DNA of 60,636 nt, taken from positions 1-60,636 of the forward strand of contig NW_004086096.1 of NCBI RefSeq assembly GCF_000220395.1. The letters run 5' to 3'. This document shows positions 36,628 through 50,192 of the stretch, in pieces. The first letter of the stretch is position 1. The number at the start of each line of letters is the position of its first letter. Origin of the DNA: Ichthyophthirius multifiliis (Eukaryota > Ciliophora > Oligohymenophorea > Hymenostomatida). Below the pieces are notes generated by a model. It ran no database searches. It had not been told where the DNA came from and saw nothing but the letters and a program-made list of their open reading frames with translations. A program made the position numbers and the translations under genes.

Positions 36628-37083
36628 ATTTATTAAATATTATTTGTATTTAAATAATTTATTAATATATAAATATATTCTTATTAATTTTGGTTTTTAA
36701 ATATTTAATTATTTTAATTTTTATTTTATTTTTAATAACTCTATTCTATTTAAAAATATATAAAAGAAAATTGTTCATAATACTGTATATAATTAATGTT
36801 CATTTTTTAGATCCTAACAAATATATAATATGTTCTAGTTTAGAAAAAAATTAATATATTATTAAATATTATAACAAAAAACATTAATTTTATTTTATAA
36901 TTATATTTAAAAAAATATATATTTAAAAACATTCATTATTCTGAATTTAATTTATCAAAATATGTTTAAGTCCTGCATTTTTTTTTTATACTTTATGATT
37001 AAATAAAGGGTAAATTAGTTTTTAACATATAATTAAATTATAATACTTTTTTATATTTTTACTATTATAAAAAAGTTAAAAAA
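36628..37083. other. Intergenic region between tandem genes
   Basis: AT-rich spacer between two plus-strand genes. Nothing recognised. Confidence 0.6.
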
Positions 37084-40000
37084 ATGTAATAAGAAATTAA
37101 TCCATTTTTTAAATTCACAATGAAAAATAAATATAATTCAATTGAATATTTAGTTCTCTTTATTGCGTTAGATACGCATTAAATAAACTATTTTTAGACT
37201 TTTAACATTTAAACCATCTATCAAGTGTTAAAACATTCACTATAAATAAGATTATAAATATTAACAAAGTTTGAAATAACTATTAAAAAAAAATATTTAA
37301 AAATTACACTTAATTTAATGTTTTTTTCAAAAATATTTAAGTAATTAACATAGAATCGACATCAGAGGAATAAATGCTAATAAATTTGAAGATTGATTTA
37401 AATAATAAAAAAAAAAAATTACAAGATTTTGACTCATTAAAAATGGGATTTAATTTATTAAATAAAATAAAAGATTGCCTTTTTATTTATTATATATTAA
37501 AATTAAATAATTTATAATAAAAAACGAAGGATAATTTCCTTTTTAATTATTAAAATTATAAGTTCTGTTAATATTATAAATATTTTATATTTAAACTCTA
37601 TTTAAAGGATAGGTTGAACTAGTGTTTTTACTAGGCTTATCCTCTATGTTAACTGTTTAAAATAGTTTTAATTAATTACTAGAATTAATTAATATAGGTA
37701 ATAATAAAAATATTGATATATACGAAACAAAAATAATCAAAAATTAAATAAATATGTATTTAATAATTTTTTAAAAAATATTAAATATAATAAAAAAAAG
37801 AATTGGGAAAATTTTCTTAGAATGTTTGTATATCTTAAAATCGAGTATTTTTTTTTTCATTATTATTATTAAACATTTAGGGTTAAAATTATATTATTAA
37901 TGACATAATTTAATTCTAGCCAAATAAAATTAGAAGGAGTTTAAAAATAATAATAAAATTAATTAAATTTATTTTTAACCAATATTTTATTTATGGTGAT
38001 TTTGAAAAAAATAATCCTGATAAGATAGATTGTATTAATAATACAATTGAATATTTTAATAAAAAATAATTAAAATAAGAATATAAATAAAAGGGCATTA
38101 TAGAATTATAAATTTTATAGTGTATATATAATAATTGAAAGACTGTATTTATAATAATAGAAAGGCTGTTTTTATCAAAAATGATGATTTTGCAAGAATC
38201 TTTGAAATCATTTTATTAATTAGTAAAACAATGAATAAAAAATCTAAATGATATCTAGTTTTTATTTAAGTTATTTAAAAAATTTATTGATAATAAAATA
38301 TAATGATTACCTATAATTTAATAAAATAATATATATTTAAGCAATAAATAATGTATATTTAAATAAACCTAATTAGTTATTGTTAAAAAAAATCTTTTAT
38401 TTTGTATTTGGTTTCTAAATTTAAAATAACTAAAAATATTATTTTAAAATAAGTATAATATATTTATAATAAAATTTTTTAGAATAATATTTATATTTCA
38501 GTTTTTAATTTAAATTAAATAAATAAAAGAACTAAATAATAAAATAAATATGAAACAACAATATTAAAGCATTGAATGCGAAAAAACATAAAGCAAGAGT
38601 TTTTTTTTTTAATAAAAATAAGAAAACAATGATTAATTATAATAACTTTTAAAATTTCCTTTTTTGAAAAAAGTTTAATAAATTTATGATTAATTATTAA
38701 TTAATCCTGATTTTTAAATAGAATGTATAGATTCTTAATAAATATAAAGAAACATATTTTAAAAACCTTTACAAGAAAGGACAGATGATGATTTAAGTGT
38801 ATTAGAGAATATATATTAAAATAACATAGTTTTTTTAAATCAAATAAAAAATAAATATGGTATAAGTGTTTTTAAATAAGTTATAAAATAGTTTAAATAT
38901 TTTAAATATCCAAAAAATTAAGTAATATTAAAAAATAAAGTAAATCAATTTTTCATAATAATATCAGGTGTAGTAAATATAAATGATAATAAAAAACAAA
39001 TTTAATATAAAAAAGAGTTTGGTTAGTTTTTTGGGTTTGTATTGGAAAAATTTTAAAAAGAAATTTACTAATAAAATATTACAGCTATTACAGAAACAGA
39101 TTGTGAATTTGCTGTTTTAAATGAAATTGATTATAATTTATTTATTTAAGATTTAGAAGAATAAAACGGTGATAAAAAATTAATTTTCTTTACTTAAATT
39201 CCTTAGTTTAAATGTTTTATTTAATCTGAACTTAGTTAATTTATTTATCCTTTTAATATAAAAAACGTTGATAAAAATACTTATTTATACAAAGAAAATG
39301 ATCTATCAAATTGCTTATATATTGTAAAATCAGGTTTTTTTTTATATAAATGCGAATAAAAATCAATATTTAATATATTCTTTAGGAGAATTTCGAATAA
39401 TAAAAGAATTTGATGATGAAATAAACGAAATCGATTAATTAGAAGAAAGCCGAAAAATTAGTATAAAACAAAATCTTTAAATAGGAATTTTAACCTAAGG
39501 TGAAATTTTTGGAGAAGAATGTATTTTAAATATTAATCAAAGAGAATTTAGCATTATGTGTATAAGTACAGATAGTGAATTATATATGATCTCTAAAATA
39601 GATTTACTGTATAAATTTAAATATAAAATAAATGAATTTGATGAATTTAAAAAATCTTTATAATTAAAAAACAAATGGAGACATTAAAGAAAAGAAGAAA
39701 TGCTTTAGTAATACGAAATTGAAAAAAAAAAATTTTAATAGTAAAAAATATTATCCCCCTTTTTAAATAGTAACAATAATTCAAACTCTTAAGGAAGTAA
39801 TACTCCTAATACTTCTAAATTATAAATATAATAATAAGCCTATGTGGCTAAAAGCCAATTTTATAATACTTTTGAATCTTTTATAAATATAATGGATAAT
39901 AATAATTAGTAATAGGAATATGAAAATTAAAAAAAAAGTTAATATTATAAATTAAAAATAAATAATAATACTAATAATAAGAGATCTTCTATAGATAATT

Positions 40001-41375
40001 AATTATAAGAAAATAAAATTGATTTGGATAAAATAAGAAAAAAGAATGTAAAATAATAATATGAAAAAGATTTTTAATAATATTTTGAACTTAAAAAATT
40101 TCCTATAAGTGTAATGTTTGATAAAACTAATAATATCCAATTTTAAAGTAATAGTTCTTAAGAAATCAAGAAAATGAAAGACAGATTGTAAGAAATAGGT
40201 CTTTTTACTTGCAAAAATATCTAATCAAGTCGAAATAAGTCAAATCTTATTGAAAATCGAAAAAAATCAGAAACAAATATAAAATCTTCCCATTGTCTTA
40301 AACAAAATGAATGTAGTAATTAATTTAACTCTTTTGCAAATTCTATCAAGAACAAAAGATCTTAAATACGATTAAATAAATAAATTTAAAATAAATAGAC
40401 CAAATGTATAAATACTACAAAAAATAAAGATGTTATGACAAATAAAAATATTGTATAATAAAATTTAACTTAAGACAAAGATTTGAAATTTGATAATGCT
40501 ATGAGGTCTTATGCGAAAGTATTTAAACTTATAGAAATGAATTATTTAGAAAACTATACAGAATAAACATAAAAATAGGTTAATTAGTAAGGTTAAAAAA
40601 TAAATTTAATTGAAAAGTTTAAAAGAATTAACTTCAAAGGCTTTATATCAAGCGATAATGATATAAAAAAAAAACATTTTATTAAATTTTTGAAAGAATA
40701 ATAACAAAAAAACAGATTAAAAAAATAAAATTAAAATGATTCCTTTATTTAAAAAATAGTAATTTATATAATATATTTATTTTCATTTTTTCAACTAAAT
40801 AGAAAACTTAAAATATAAGTAATCCAAGTTATAATTATTAAAGAAATACAGTATTATAATAATAATAGTATTTTAAACAAGGATAATATAATTCTTTATC
40901 AAAATATAAATTAAAATAATTAAATTTAAATAAAAAATAATCTTAAATAGATAATTAATTTTTTTTTTCATAAAATAAATAAATTTTAGACAATAAATAT
41001 TTTAGAAAAAATGATAAAAATATGAAATCGTAATTTTAATCTTAAAAAATGATTAATTATAATAACTTTAATACTCATACAAGTCAATAAAATGAAACAC
41101 TTTAAAGCTAATATTTAATAAATAATCAAGAAGCCAAGCGTTTTGCTTAAAGGAAATAAAATTATACTGTTACGAATTCCTAATAATTGTTATAAATGCT
41201 TTTTGATAGATAATATTTTTAAAATATGAATTTTTCATTTAAAAATTAACATAATTCATTGAAGCCTATATAACACATCAATTATAGCATTTGTAAAGAT
41301 CATTCTTAATTTAAAACTCAATGGGACAATAAAAATTAGCTATTTTACGTCAAAAGAATTCTTAAATATGATTGA
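37084..41375 (+). CDS. Tandem cyclic-nucleotide-binding-domain protein
   Basis: Begins MQQEINPFFKFTMKNKYNSI. The middle holds at least two CNBD modules: one around 38930-39150 (IISGVVNIND ... ITAITETDCEFAVLNEIDYN), and a second at about 39200-39620 (FNIKNVDKNTYLYKEND, LYIVKSGFFLYKC, GILTQGEIFGEECILN, FSIMCISTDSELYMISK). GEIFGEE is the phosphate-binding cassette; the arginine that normally contacts cAMP/cGMP is not obvious. The C-terminal third is Lys/Asn/Gln-rich and disordered. No kinase, channel or GEF domain is visible, so it may be a stand-alone CNBD protein of the type common in ciliates. An intron near 40758-40805 leads to the last exon and the TGA at 41373. The first exon junctions (about 37260-37360) are uncertain. 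Confidence 0.78.
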
Positions 41376-41572
41376 TAACTGAATAAAACATTATCATAAA
41401 AATATTTTTGTATTTATATAATTATTCAATATATTTTAATTATAATAAATTTATTTCAAAAGATATTTTTTTTTTTGAATAATAATTAATTTAGTAAAAA
41501 AATTAAAAAAATTAAAATTAGATTTAGAAAAAACTTTTTAAAATTCTAAAAAAAATAAACATAAATAATAGT

Positions 41573-44500
41573 TCAAATATAACCATATAACTTTCCTAAC
41601 TTCATATACCTAAGACTCATTTCTAAACAATAATTACAAATAGAAATAATCGAAAACAATTTAAATAATTCTTCATTAGCTTAAGAGTTAACATCAGTGA
41701 ATTTAAGTTCGAAATAAGTAGAAATATCAGGCATTATATTGAGTGAAAACACGAAACATCCAATAAGGCAAACAATTAGCATTTTAAAGAACTTCGGATG
41801 TTTTGAAAATCCTTCCATATGGGGTTCCCCTCCATTATTAAACAAGAAAATACAAGTTTAAGATAATAACTAATACAAGAAAACACAAGTACCTAAAAAT
41901 GTAGGTTTGAATTCTTAATCATGAGTGATTTTTAATTCATCAGGGGTAGAATACTAAATTCCAATATCAAAACTTTTTTGCATTCCGTATAAATGTAAAG
42001 AACATTATCCAATAACAGAAACAATAAAATACCATTCAAAAATTGTACTTACAGGTTTTACAGGAGAAAGCTTTTTTAAAGGCCTAGAGTTCGAAAATTA
42101 ATAATAAGCGATAGCTGCTGTAATTCCTAATATTGTTTATTAAGTTTCTGATAATTTTAATGCTTCCATATGTAAAACGGATAATGAATAAGCTTATATT
42201 ATGGAACTTAATGCGAGTATTTTATATGTTTAAATTGTTGTAACTAATGTACAGATACCTTATCTTAACAACATTATTACACATCGGATTGAGTTTGAAT
42301 GCTTGTTTGTGAATGGGGCTGCAATACAAGCATCTCCTGCTTTGTACTCAATTTAATCTGCTCCACTTAATAAATTTGTTTCTTATTGTTCTTTTAATTT
42401 CTATTATTACATATGTTACATGTATTTTCTGAAATCTTTAATATTATTATTATTTTATTTTAATAAAAATTAAAATATATATTTAAAAGTGTGTTTTACC
42501 TTTTTTTAATTCTTCTTGTTCTTTTCTTTTTTTTTCTTTTTCTAATCTTTTTTATTCTTAAGTTTATTCATCTTTTAAACCAACTAAAGCAATTCCTATA
42601 TCTGCTTTTTTAAGAGCTCCTACATCATTAGTACCATCTCCACACATCAATAGATGCTCGCCGAATTATCTTAAAGTAAAAATAATATGTTCTTTCTACG
42701 CAGGAGATGTTCTAGCGTAAATTTACACATATTTATATAGCACTTTTTGATTATCAATAGGTATTTTTTTGATAATTTTTTCAATAATATTTCCTGTCAA
42801 GCATAATAAATACTATTAACTTAATTTTTAAATATCTATCTTTTTAATACTATTTGAAACTTCTTTATTATCTTCATCTCTCCAATAAAAAGTGACTCCA
42901 TCCTATGTATCTAAGTATAAATATTATTAAGATTTTCCCAAATTAAGTTTGCTAGCAACCGAAACTGCAGTTAGTAAATTATCTCCAGTAATCATTAAAA
43001 TCTAATACTATGCATTCTATAAAACCTTAATATATTATTAAGTATCATATTTTAAAGGAGAATCGCAAATAAAAAAGCCTACAAATATCAACTCTTTTTC
43101 AATTTCCTCCCTTTAAATTTCTTAAAAGTTTATATTTCCCTCCAAAGGATTATAAGCCAAAGCTAAAACCCTATAACCCTATTTAGAATAAAACTCATAA
43201 GCACTCTTATAATTAGGAGGAATTTTTTTTAATAATCCTTCGATTATTTCAGGAGCTCCCTTACATAATACACGATATTCTTTTTGCCCATTATCAGGTT
43301 CCCAATGCACTAATGTGGACATTCTTTTCAAATCACTTCTAAAAGGGAACATTTGTAAAATTCTGCATTAAGTTCCTCCTTTTTTTTTTGATGTTTTTGA
43401 TCCTGAATCATATTTCCAATCTCCCTTATCAAAAAATAAAATTTCTATAGGATCTCCTTGTAATTATTTATCAGTCTGTAAAAGAGAATGACAGCCAGCA
43501 AGTACACATTAAGCGTTAATATTGCTTTCTGAGTATTATTATTTAAGGATTTTAATATTATCTAATTAGTCCAAGATTCCCACAAATTTCAATTAGTCAC
43601 TTGTAAGGGTGCCTGTTTTGTCAAATGCACACATTGTGATTTTACCACCATAAGGAATTCTATAAGGCTCAGTGCAAAAAATCTTCTTCCTTTGTAAATA
43701 TAGTAAAGACGTGTTTACTGCAATTGTCAAAATCATAGGCAATTCAGGAGGAACAACAGTAGTAATAATCAATATACATCTGATAAAAAGCTTGTTTTTA
43801 TTTCTATCTCCATCTTCTAATCCATGGAAAAGGACATAAGCTGAAGAAATAATAGAAAAAATTAGTAAAATTCCTATAAGAGCGAATGCATCTTTTTATT
43901 TAATTTAAATATTTTCGTTGTTATGTAAAACAGTCCTAATTAACTTCCCTTTAGATGTGTCGAATCCTGTCCTAAGTACATAAGCTAAGCATGAAGGTTT
44001 TTCAGGTTTCACTCTTATATGTTCAGGGTAAGTTTCTGTTGGAAAGCATTAAATGACTTCCGTTCCACAGAAAAGTAAAGAAGTCTTATGCTTCAGTTTT
44101 AAGTCTAAAATCTCTTGATGTGGGTAATTTTCAATTGAATCTTTTATTTAAGGAATCGATTCTCCTGTTAAAACAGACTCATTTACCACACAATTTCCTG
44201 AAAGTAAAAGCAAATCACAGGGAAGTGTTTTATAAGAAAAAGAATTCGAACTCTCATTTGACTTGAATAATTTTTGAGGAAACAAATGAGAAAAAGGTAC
44301 CTATTCACGCAAATATTACTCATCAGATACTTGATTATCATTTTAAACAGGCTTTATTTGTTCATTTGTTTATATTTATACTATATCACCTGGGGATAAA
44401 TCCTCAGAATTAATTTTTATCCAACGCTTATTTCTATAAGCGTTTATGTATTAAGGATGTAGCTTCATTTATCTTAGCATTAACATGGTCCTCATTCTTT

Positions 44501-45226
44501 ATATTACTACAGTAAATGCACTAAGGACAAGCATAAATAAAGTCAACAAAGCATAAAAACGACTTTCGTCCATTAGCCATAAAGAAACGCTAAACATCTA
44601 GAAAAATGAAAATGGTCTTTTTTAAAAAAAATTATTAAATAAATTTTTATTTTTTACTCCATTATTTAGTCTTTGAAAATATCTCTGAATTTTTTAATGG
44701 GAATTTCGAGTGAATTTCTATCGAAATATGTTGTGTCTTGCCTATGTTCTCCTTTGACGAATTCATCGATGTGCCTGTTTTTTATATGAGGTTTTAGTCT
44801 GTAAAACTCTCGCTTATTTTCATCAAAAATGTATTTATTTTCTGTAAAATTAATAAAGAATATTTGCTTTTCGATATCATATTTTAATTAGACGATTTCA
44901 TTTATTTAACGAACATTCTTCTATTCCATTTATATAAGTACATATGTTGCTTTACTTATAGCATTATCAGATTTATCACTTCCAAAGGAATTAAATTATA
45001 GAAATCCTTTCATTCTTTATGACCAATGACCAAGTAAATATGTAATACAATGCAAGAATGTTGTGCCTATAAATGCTAGACGTGGATATACATCGTCATC
45101 TTCAGGTGAATCATACCACCAATATAAAACTATGGCGTATAAAAAATAAAACGGAAGTATGTCATACCTTAAATATTTATTTTTTTATACTAGCAGTACA
45201 AATCTTATTGTATATTCTTTAGACAT
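41573..45226 (-). CDS. P5A-type ATPase (ATP13A1/Spf1-like)
   Basis: An ER P-type ATPase; the P5A group extracts mis-inserted transmembrane helices from the ER membrane. All hallmarks are present in order. There is an N-terminal membrane hairpin ([20 protein letters not shown]), then the actuator loop LTGESIPQ, preceded by [19 protein letters not shown]4 carries [15 protein letters not shown] with the P5-specific PPELP. The phosphorylation site is [13 protein letters not shown], followed by the nucleotide-domain [11 protein letters not shown], the hinge [20 protein letters not shown], and [11 protein letters not shown] with CTLVTTIQTYKILALNSII, both typical of P5A. Length is about 1090 residues with a few short introns (near 44600-44660 and 42440-42510). 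It is convergent with the CNBD gene, 197 bp away. Confidence 0.93.
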
Positions 45227-46475
45227 TTTTTTTTTCTTTTTGTTTTTTTTAATTATTATTTGTTATATGATACTTTATTTTTATAATACTCTTTTAAAAA
45301 TAAATATTATTTGTATCTTTTAAATTTGTTTTTAATATATTTTTTTTTGAAAAGTAAAAATTTATTCTGCTCAATAAAAATTATTCCTATGCTTATAATG
45401 TAAAAAAAAAAAAAATTAAAAAAAGAATTAATAATTTTTTCATAAAAAACAAATCATTAATTTATTAAAATATATATTTTATATAGTTTTTAACTAGTTT
45501 AATAACTTGCTTATAAATTTTCACAATTATATTATTTTTGATTTTAATATTTTCTTGTTATATGAAAAATCTAAAATAATTATTTTTTAGATATCATATA
45601 ATATATTTCCTTTATACAATAATGCTTTATTTTAACTATTTATTTGTAATTAATAATTTTACTTAAATAATAATTTTCTTTTTTATTTATAATAAATTAT
45701 TTTTATTTTAAATAAAATTATTTGATTATATATTTTTAATTCTTTTGCAAAAACTAATATATAAATTCGTAAAATTTTTAAAAGTAGACTAAGAATAATA
45801 AAATAAATAGGTAATATGATATAAAAAATTATTATATCTAAAATTTATTTATTTTGAAAAAAATACATTGACTAATTATTTTTTATTTAATATTATGGAA
45901 TAGAAAATATTCAATTATAAATTCGATTTTGTTGAAAATCTAAGTGTTTTTTTGAATATTTTATTCTGGTATACTGACTGCTTATACTCAATATATATCT
46001 TAATAAAACAAAAATATTAGAATTTTATAATTTTTAATTTTTAAATATGTTTAAAACTTATTCTAATAATCATTAATATTTATTAATAGTAGATATTTAT
46101 AAAATACAAAGTTTTATGGCTTTATATCTTCATTAAATCATAAAATTGCTTTCTTTTATTAAATATTCTTTATAAAATATCTCAATTATTTTAAAATATA
46201 AAAAAATTGTATAAATTGGCATTCATTATTATTTAAATTAATTAATTAAATAAAAGATATTAAAAATTATAATTATTTAAAATGTGAAAAAACATTTATA
46301 AAATTAAATAATTAAAATTAAGAAATTTAAAAAAATATATTATTAATTTCCAATAATTATATCTAAAATATATATATATATATATATTATGTTATTTTTT
46401 AAGTATTTATAATCATTTATTTTATTTTAATTTACTAATTTTTTTTTTTTTTACTAAATATATATTTTATTATAG
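45227..46475. other. Divergent AT-rich region, 1.2 kb
   Basis: Upstream of the P5A ATPase and the kinase genes. One island near 45930-46000 is less AT-biased and contains a short hairpin (GTATA/TATAC around CTGACTGCT). Nothing is identified. An AT run lies at 46369-46387. Confidence 0.5.
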
Positions 46476-47619
46476 TTTTTTATAAAGCTGTAATTCTTTT
46501 AATAATAAAAATAAAATTTGACAAAATTATATAAAAAAATTATATAATTACCAAATTATGAATTGATAAGAGTAATTGGATTAGGTTCTTTTGGTAATTC
46601 ATTTTAAACAAAAAAATCTTATATGAAACATAAAATTAAATTAAAGGATATGTATTTGAGGCATACGATTATACAAACTAATAAAAAGTAGCACTAAATA
46701 AAGTATAAAAGATAGGAAATAAACTAAGCAGAGAATTTGAAATACTTTAAACAGTTAAAACTTGTGATTATATTGCTAAAATGATAGTAAATAAAAATTG
46801 AATATAAAAAGCAAATTAATACAACAAAGGATGTTTATTTTTCAAAAACAGATGATAATATATTATTTATAAATATATTTTTCGAATATATGGAAAACAA
46901 CTTAGAATAATTCATATAAAAGTGTAATAAAAGTTAAATAAAAATTCCTGAACAAACAATAAAAGAAATTATATATTAAATATTAAAGATCTTGAGTTTA
47001 TCCATAAAAAAAGTATAGTACATAGAGATTTGAAACCGTAAAATATTTTTAACTTTTTTTTTAAAAAAAAGAGATAATATATAAATAAATGAAGAACAAA
47101 AAGTAAAATATGTGACTTTGGAGAATCAAAATATATAGATGAAAAAGGGTAAAACATTCCATATATAGTTTCTCTGTATTATAGAGCCTCTGAATTAATG
47201 CTATGTATAACTAAATATAGCACAAAAATAGATATTTGGTGTAATTAACAATATGTAATATATAATAATATATTTTTTTTTTAAAAAAAATAGCTTTTGG
47301 ATGTATTTTAGGTGAATTAGTAACAAATAAACTTTTATTTAAAGGAAAAAATGAAGGAGATTAATTAATTTAAATTTTTAGATTATTAGGTTTTCTCAAT
47401 TAAGAAGAATATGATTATTTTAGTTAAAAAGTTCCTTTTGATTCTAAAATTTTTGAAGAATTTTAAATATATGAAAAACAGTTTTCACATTTAGAAAAAT
47501 CAGATTTATTACTTGATTTATTGTAAAGATGTTTATAATTTTGTCCTGAAAAAAGAATTTCTGCGTGCGAAGCATTAAATCATCCTTTATTTTAAGAAAT
47601 ATAAGAAAAATATTCATGA
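46476..47619 (+). CDS. GSK3-like CMGC protein kinase, beta-3 lysine missing
   Basis: Kinase subdomains appear in order. The glycine loop is LIRVIGLGSFGYVFEAYD, after removal of an intron at about 46592-46645. Beta-3 is KVALNKVQK, followed by the alpha-C region SREFEILQTVKTCDYIAKM. The catalytic loop is VHRDLKPDN after a 34-bp intron, the DFG motif is KICDFGESKY, the activation segment is PYIVSLYYRASEL as in GSK3/MAPK kinases, and DIWSFGCILGELVTNKLLF follows another intron. It ends ACEALNHPLFQEIQEKYS at the TGA 47617-47619. Asn stands where the ATP-binding lysine should be. The frame slips by one base near 47105 (GTAAAATATG), between INEEQKVK and ICDFG. The start codon was not identified; the given start is the beginning of the open segment. 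Confidence 0.8.
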
Positions 47620-47729
47620 TAATTAAAAATTAAAAAAATTATATTAAAATATAAATTATATTTTTATTTTTGTTAATATTTTTTAATTTAGAATTATTAA
47701 ATTAAAAAATATAACTTAAAAATAAAATC

Positions 47730-48887
47730 ATGCAACAAGACATTAAAAAATATACAAATTTAGAAAAACATAGCTAAATAAATTCTAATAAATACACTTT
47801 TTCAGACGAAGTTTATTAAAACTACCCCCCAAGCTTCCAAAATGCATCATATCTAGCAAAATATTAAACAATTGACAGATCTAAAAAATAATATAATTAA
47901 GATTCTGATTGTGTAAAAATAATCTAAGAAAAACATGATAATGAAGTCCAATAAAGAATTACCTAAATAAGACTTAGAAATTAACTTTAGTATAAACTAG
48001 CTTCAACAGAAAAAACATTAATAGATTCTTATTAAAAAAATTCACCATAATAATATTAATATACTGAACATAATAATAATAATATTCCTACTTTTAACGA
48101 AAATGCTATAATACAACTGGAAAATATAAATGAATATAAATAACATATAATAAATATTTAATAATAAGCAAGAGAAGAAAAAAATGCTTTATAGGAAGAA
48201 TTAATGGAACAAAAGTAGGCACTTCTATAATAAGAGCAATATTATTAAACACAAATAAGCGAAATAAAGAAATAGAATATAGATTAAGTGAATTCAGTTT
48301 AAATTTAATTATTTTCAGAAAAATAAAAAAATTAATCTTTGGAAAAAATAATTTAGAATTATAAATAAATTGAATATTAAAATAATTAAGAAAAAAATGA
48401 AATTATTCAAAAACATAAAGCTTAGTTGGAATAATAAACATTATAATTAGAAGATTATATTAGAAATATGGAAATTAAAATTAATTAAATTAAAAACTAA
48501 GCGGAAATTGAAAGAGATAATGAAATTAATAAAATTGTTATATCATATGAAGGAAAAATTCAAAATTTGAATAATTTACTTGTTTCAAAAAGCGAATAGT
48601 TAATTTATTAACATAATTAACACAATAAATAAATAAATTAAACTTAAAATGCAATATAAGAAATTAAAAATGAAAAAAATATGTAAATTTAAAATGCTGA
48701 ATAATAAATTTAAAACCTTAAAATCTAAAATCAATATATTGAAAACTAAATCAGTTAATTATAAGAAAAAATATAGCTATTAGAAAAATAAGACAAAGAA
48801 AAAGATTAAAAGTTGTAATAAATAATAGCAGAAAGTGACAAATATTTAGAATTACTAAAAAAAAATAGAATAAAACTGCCAAAATGA
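47730..48887 (+). CDS. Coiled-coil protein
   Basis: A single exon encoding 385 residues, starting MQQDIKKYTNLEKHSQINS. After a polar N-terminus with YPPSFQNASYLAKYQ, the chain from about residue 120 is almost entirely Glu/Lys/Gln-rich heptad sequence (REEKNALQEELMEQKQALLQ, LQEKIQLLEKQDKEKDQKLQ), a long coiled coil. No membrane segment or enzymatic motif is seen. Such proteins in ciliates are often cytoskeletal or basal-body components, but that is a guess here. It follows the kinase gene by only 110 bp on the same strand. Confidence 0.85.
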
Positions 48888-49056
48888 AAAAAAATAAAAA
48901 TAAAAATAAAAATTATTATAAAATAAATTTTATTTTTAGATAAATTATTAAAAATAATATATATTAAAAAATAATTATTTATAATTTATTGAAAAAATAA
49001 AGAAATATAATAATTAATAAAACAAATAAAATATTAAAAATGATCAATATATATTA

Positions 49057-49095
<39 letters not shown>

Positions 49096-50192
49096 ATTAT
49101 TTTTATTTAACTTTATTTTTTATATTATTTGGCTATTAACTTTTTTCAATCAAATTATCCTATTTGCTTTTAAATTTTAATTTAAAATTTAAATTGTTAA
49201 TAATTATAAGCATTTAATATCTTCTTAAGAGTTCTTGATTATATTTTATTTTGAGAATTATCATTTTTTTTGTTCTAAATTATATAATATTAAATTATTT
49301 AAAAAATGGTTGTTGCGTTTTAATATAACTTAATTCATTTATTTGTCATATTTAAATATTATAAACTAAATTTAATTTTTTTATTTATCGATGTTAAGAA
49401 ATTTTAGAATATTTGAATATTATCGCAATATATATTATGATGAATTAATTTTATTATTTAATTAAAATTTATTTATTAAGTATAATTATTTTTATAATTT
49501 TAAAAATTATTTTATTTATAAATAAAAATATTGAATAATATAAAAATAAGCAATTATGAAATATTTTTAAGTATTATAATTTTAATAAAAATCAAATAAA
49601 ATATTTTAGATAATTTTATATATTATAAAAATATAAATATAATATAAATTATTTTTAGTATATTAACTTCTATTCTAAAAATTTATGTATTTTTAAACAA
49701 TTATTAATAAAAACAAAGTTTACAAAATAAAAGTTTTTAACAAATAAATATTATTTTTTATTTAATTATAATAATTAAATATAAATGTAGTTTAATAAAA
49801 ATTATATTATTAAAGATTTAATTTGTAAAATTTATATTTTTAATAATAAAAAATATTATTATTCTTATATATAAATAAATTTCTTATAATAAAATAATGA
49901 TTTATACGATTATATATAAATATTGAATTATTATATTTATTAATTTTTTTAAATAAATATATTTAATAAAATTAAAATTTGATTTAATATTTTTTTTTAA
50001 TATAAAATTTAAATTAAAAATAAACATAATAAATACTCAAAAATGAAAATTTATAATAAAAAGAAAAAAATAATATTATATAATAAAATATATTTTTCTT
50101 TAATTTAAATATTCAGATAATATTATATTATTTATATATTATTTTTTAATTTTTTTTTTTAATTAAAAGTATATATAAATAGTATAAAATAA
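48888..50192. other. AT-rich spacer, 1.3 kb
   Basis: Very AT-rich, with an alternating AT run at about 49066-49092. No gene or RNA recognised. Confidence 0.6.

Noticed and set aside
45930-46000. Possible snoRNA-like island with CTGA boxes
   Set aside because: No matching C box at a sensible distance, and the hairpin is only five pairs.
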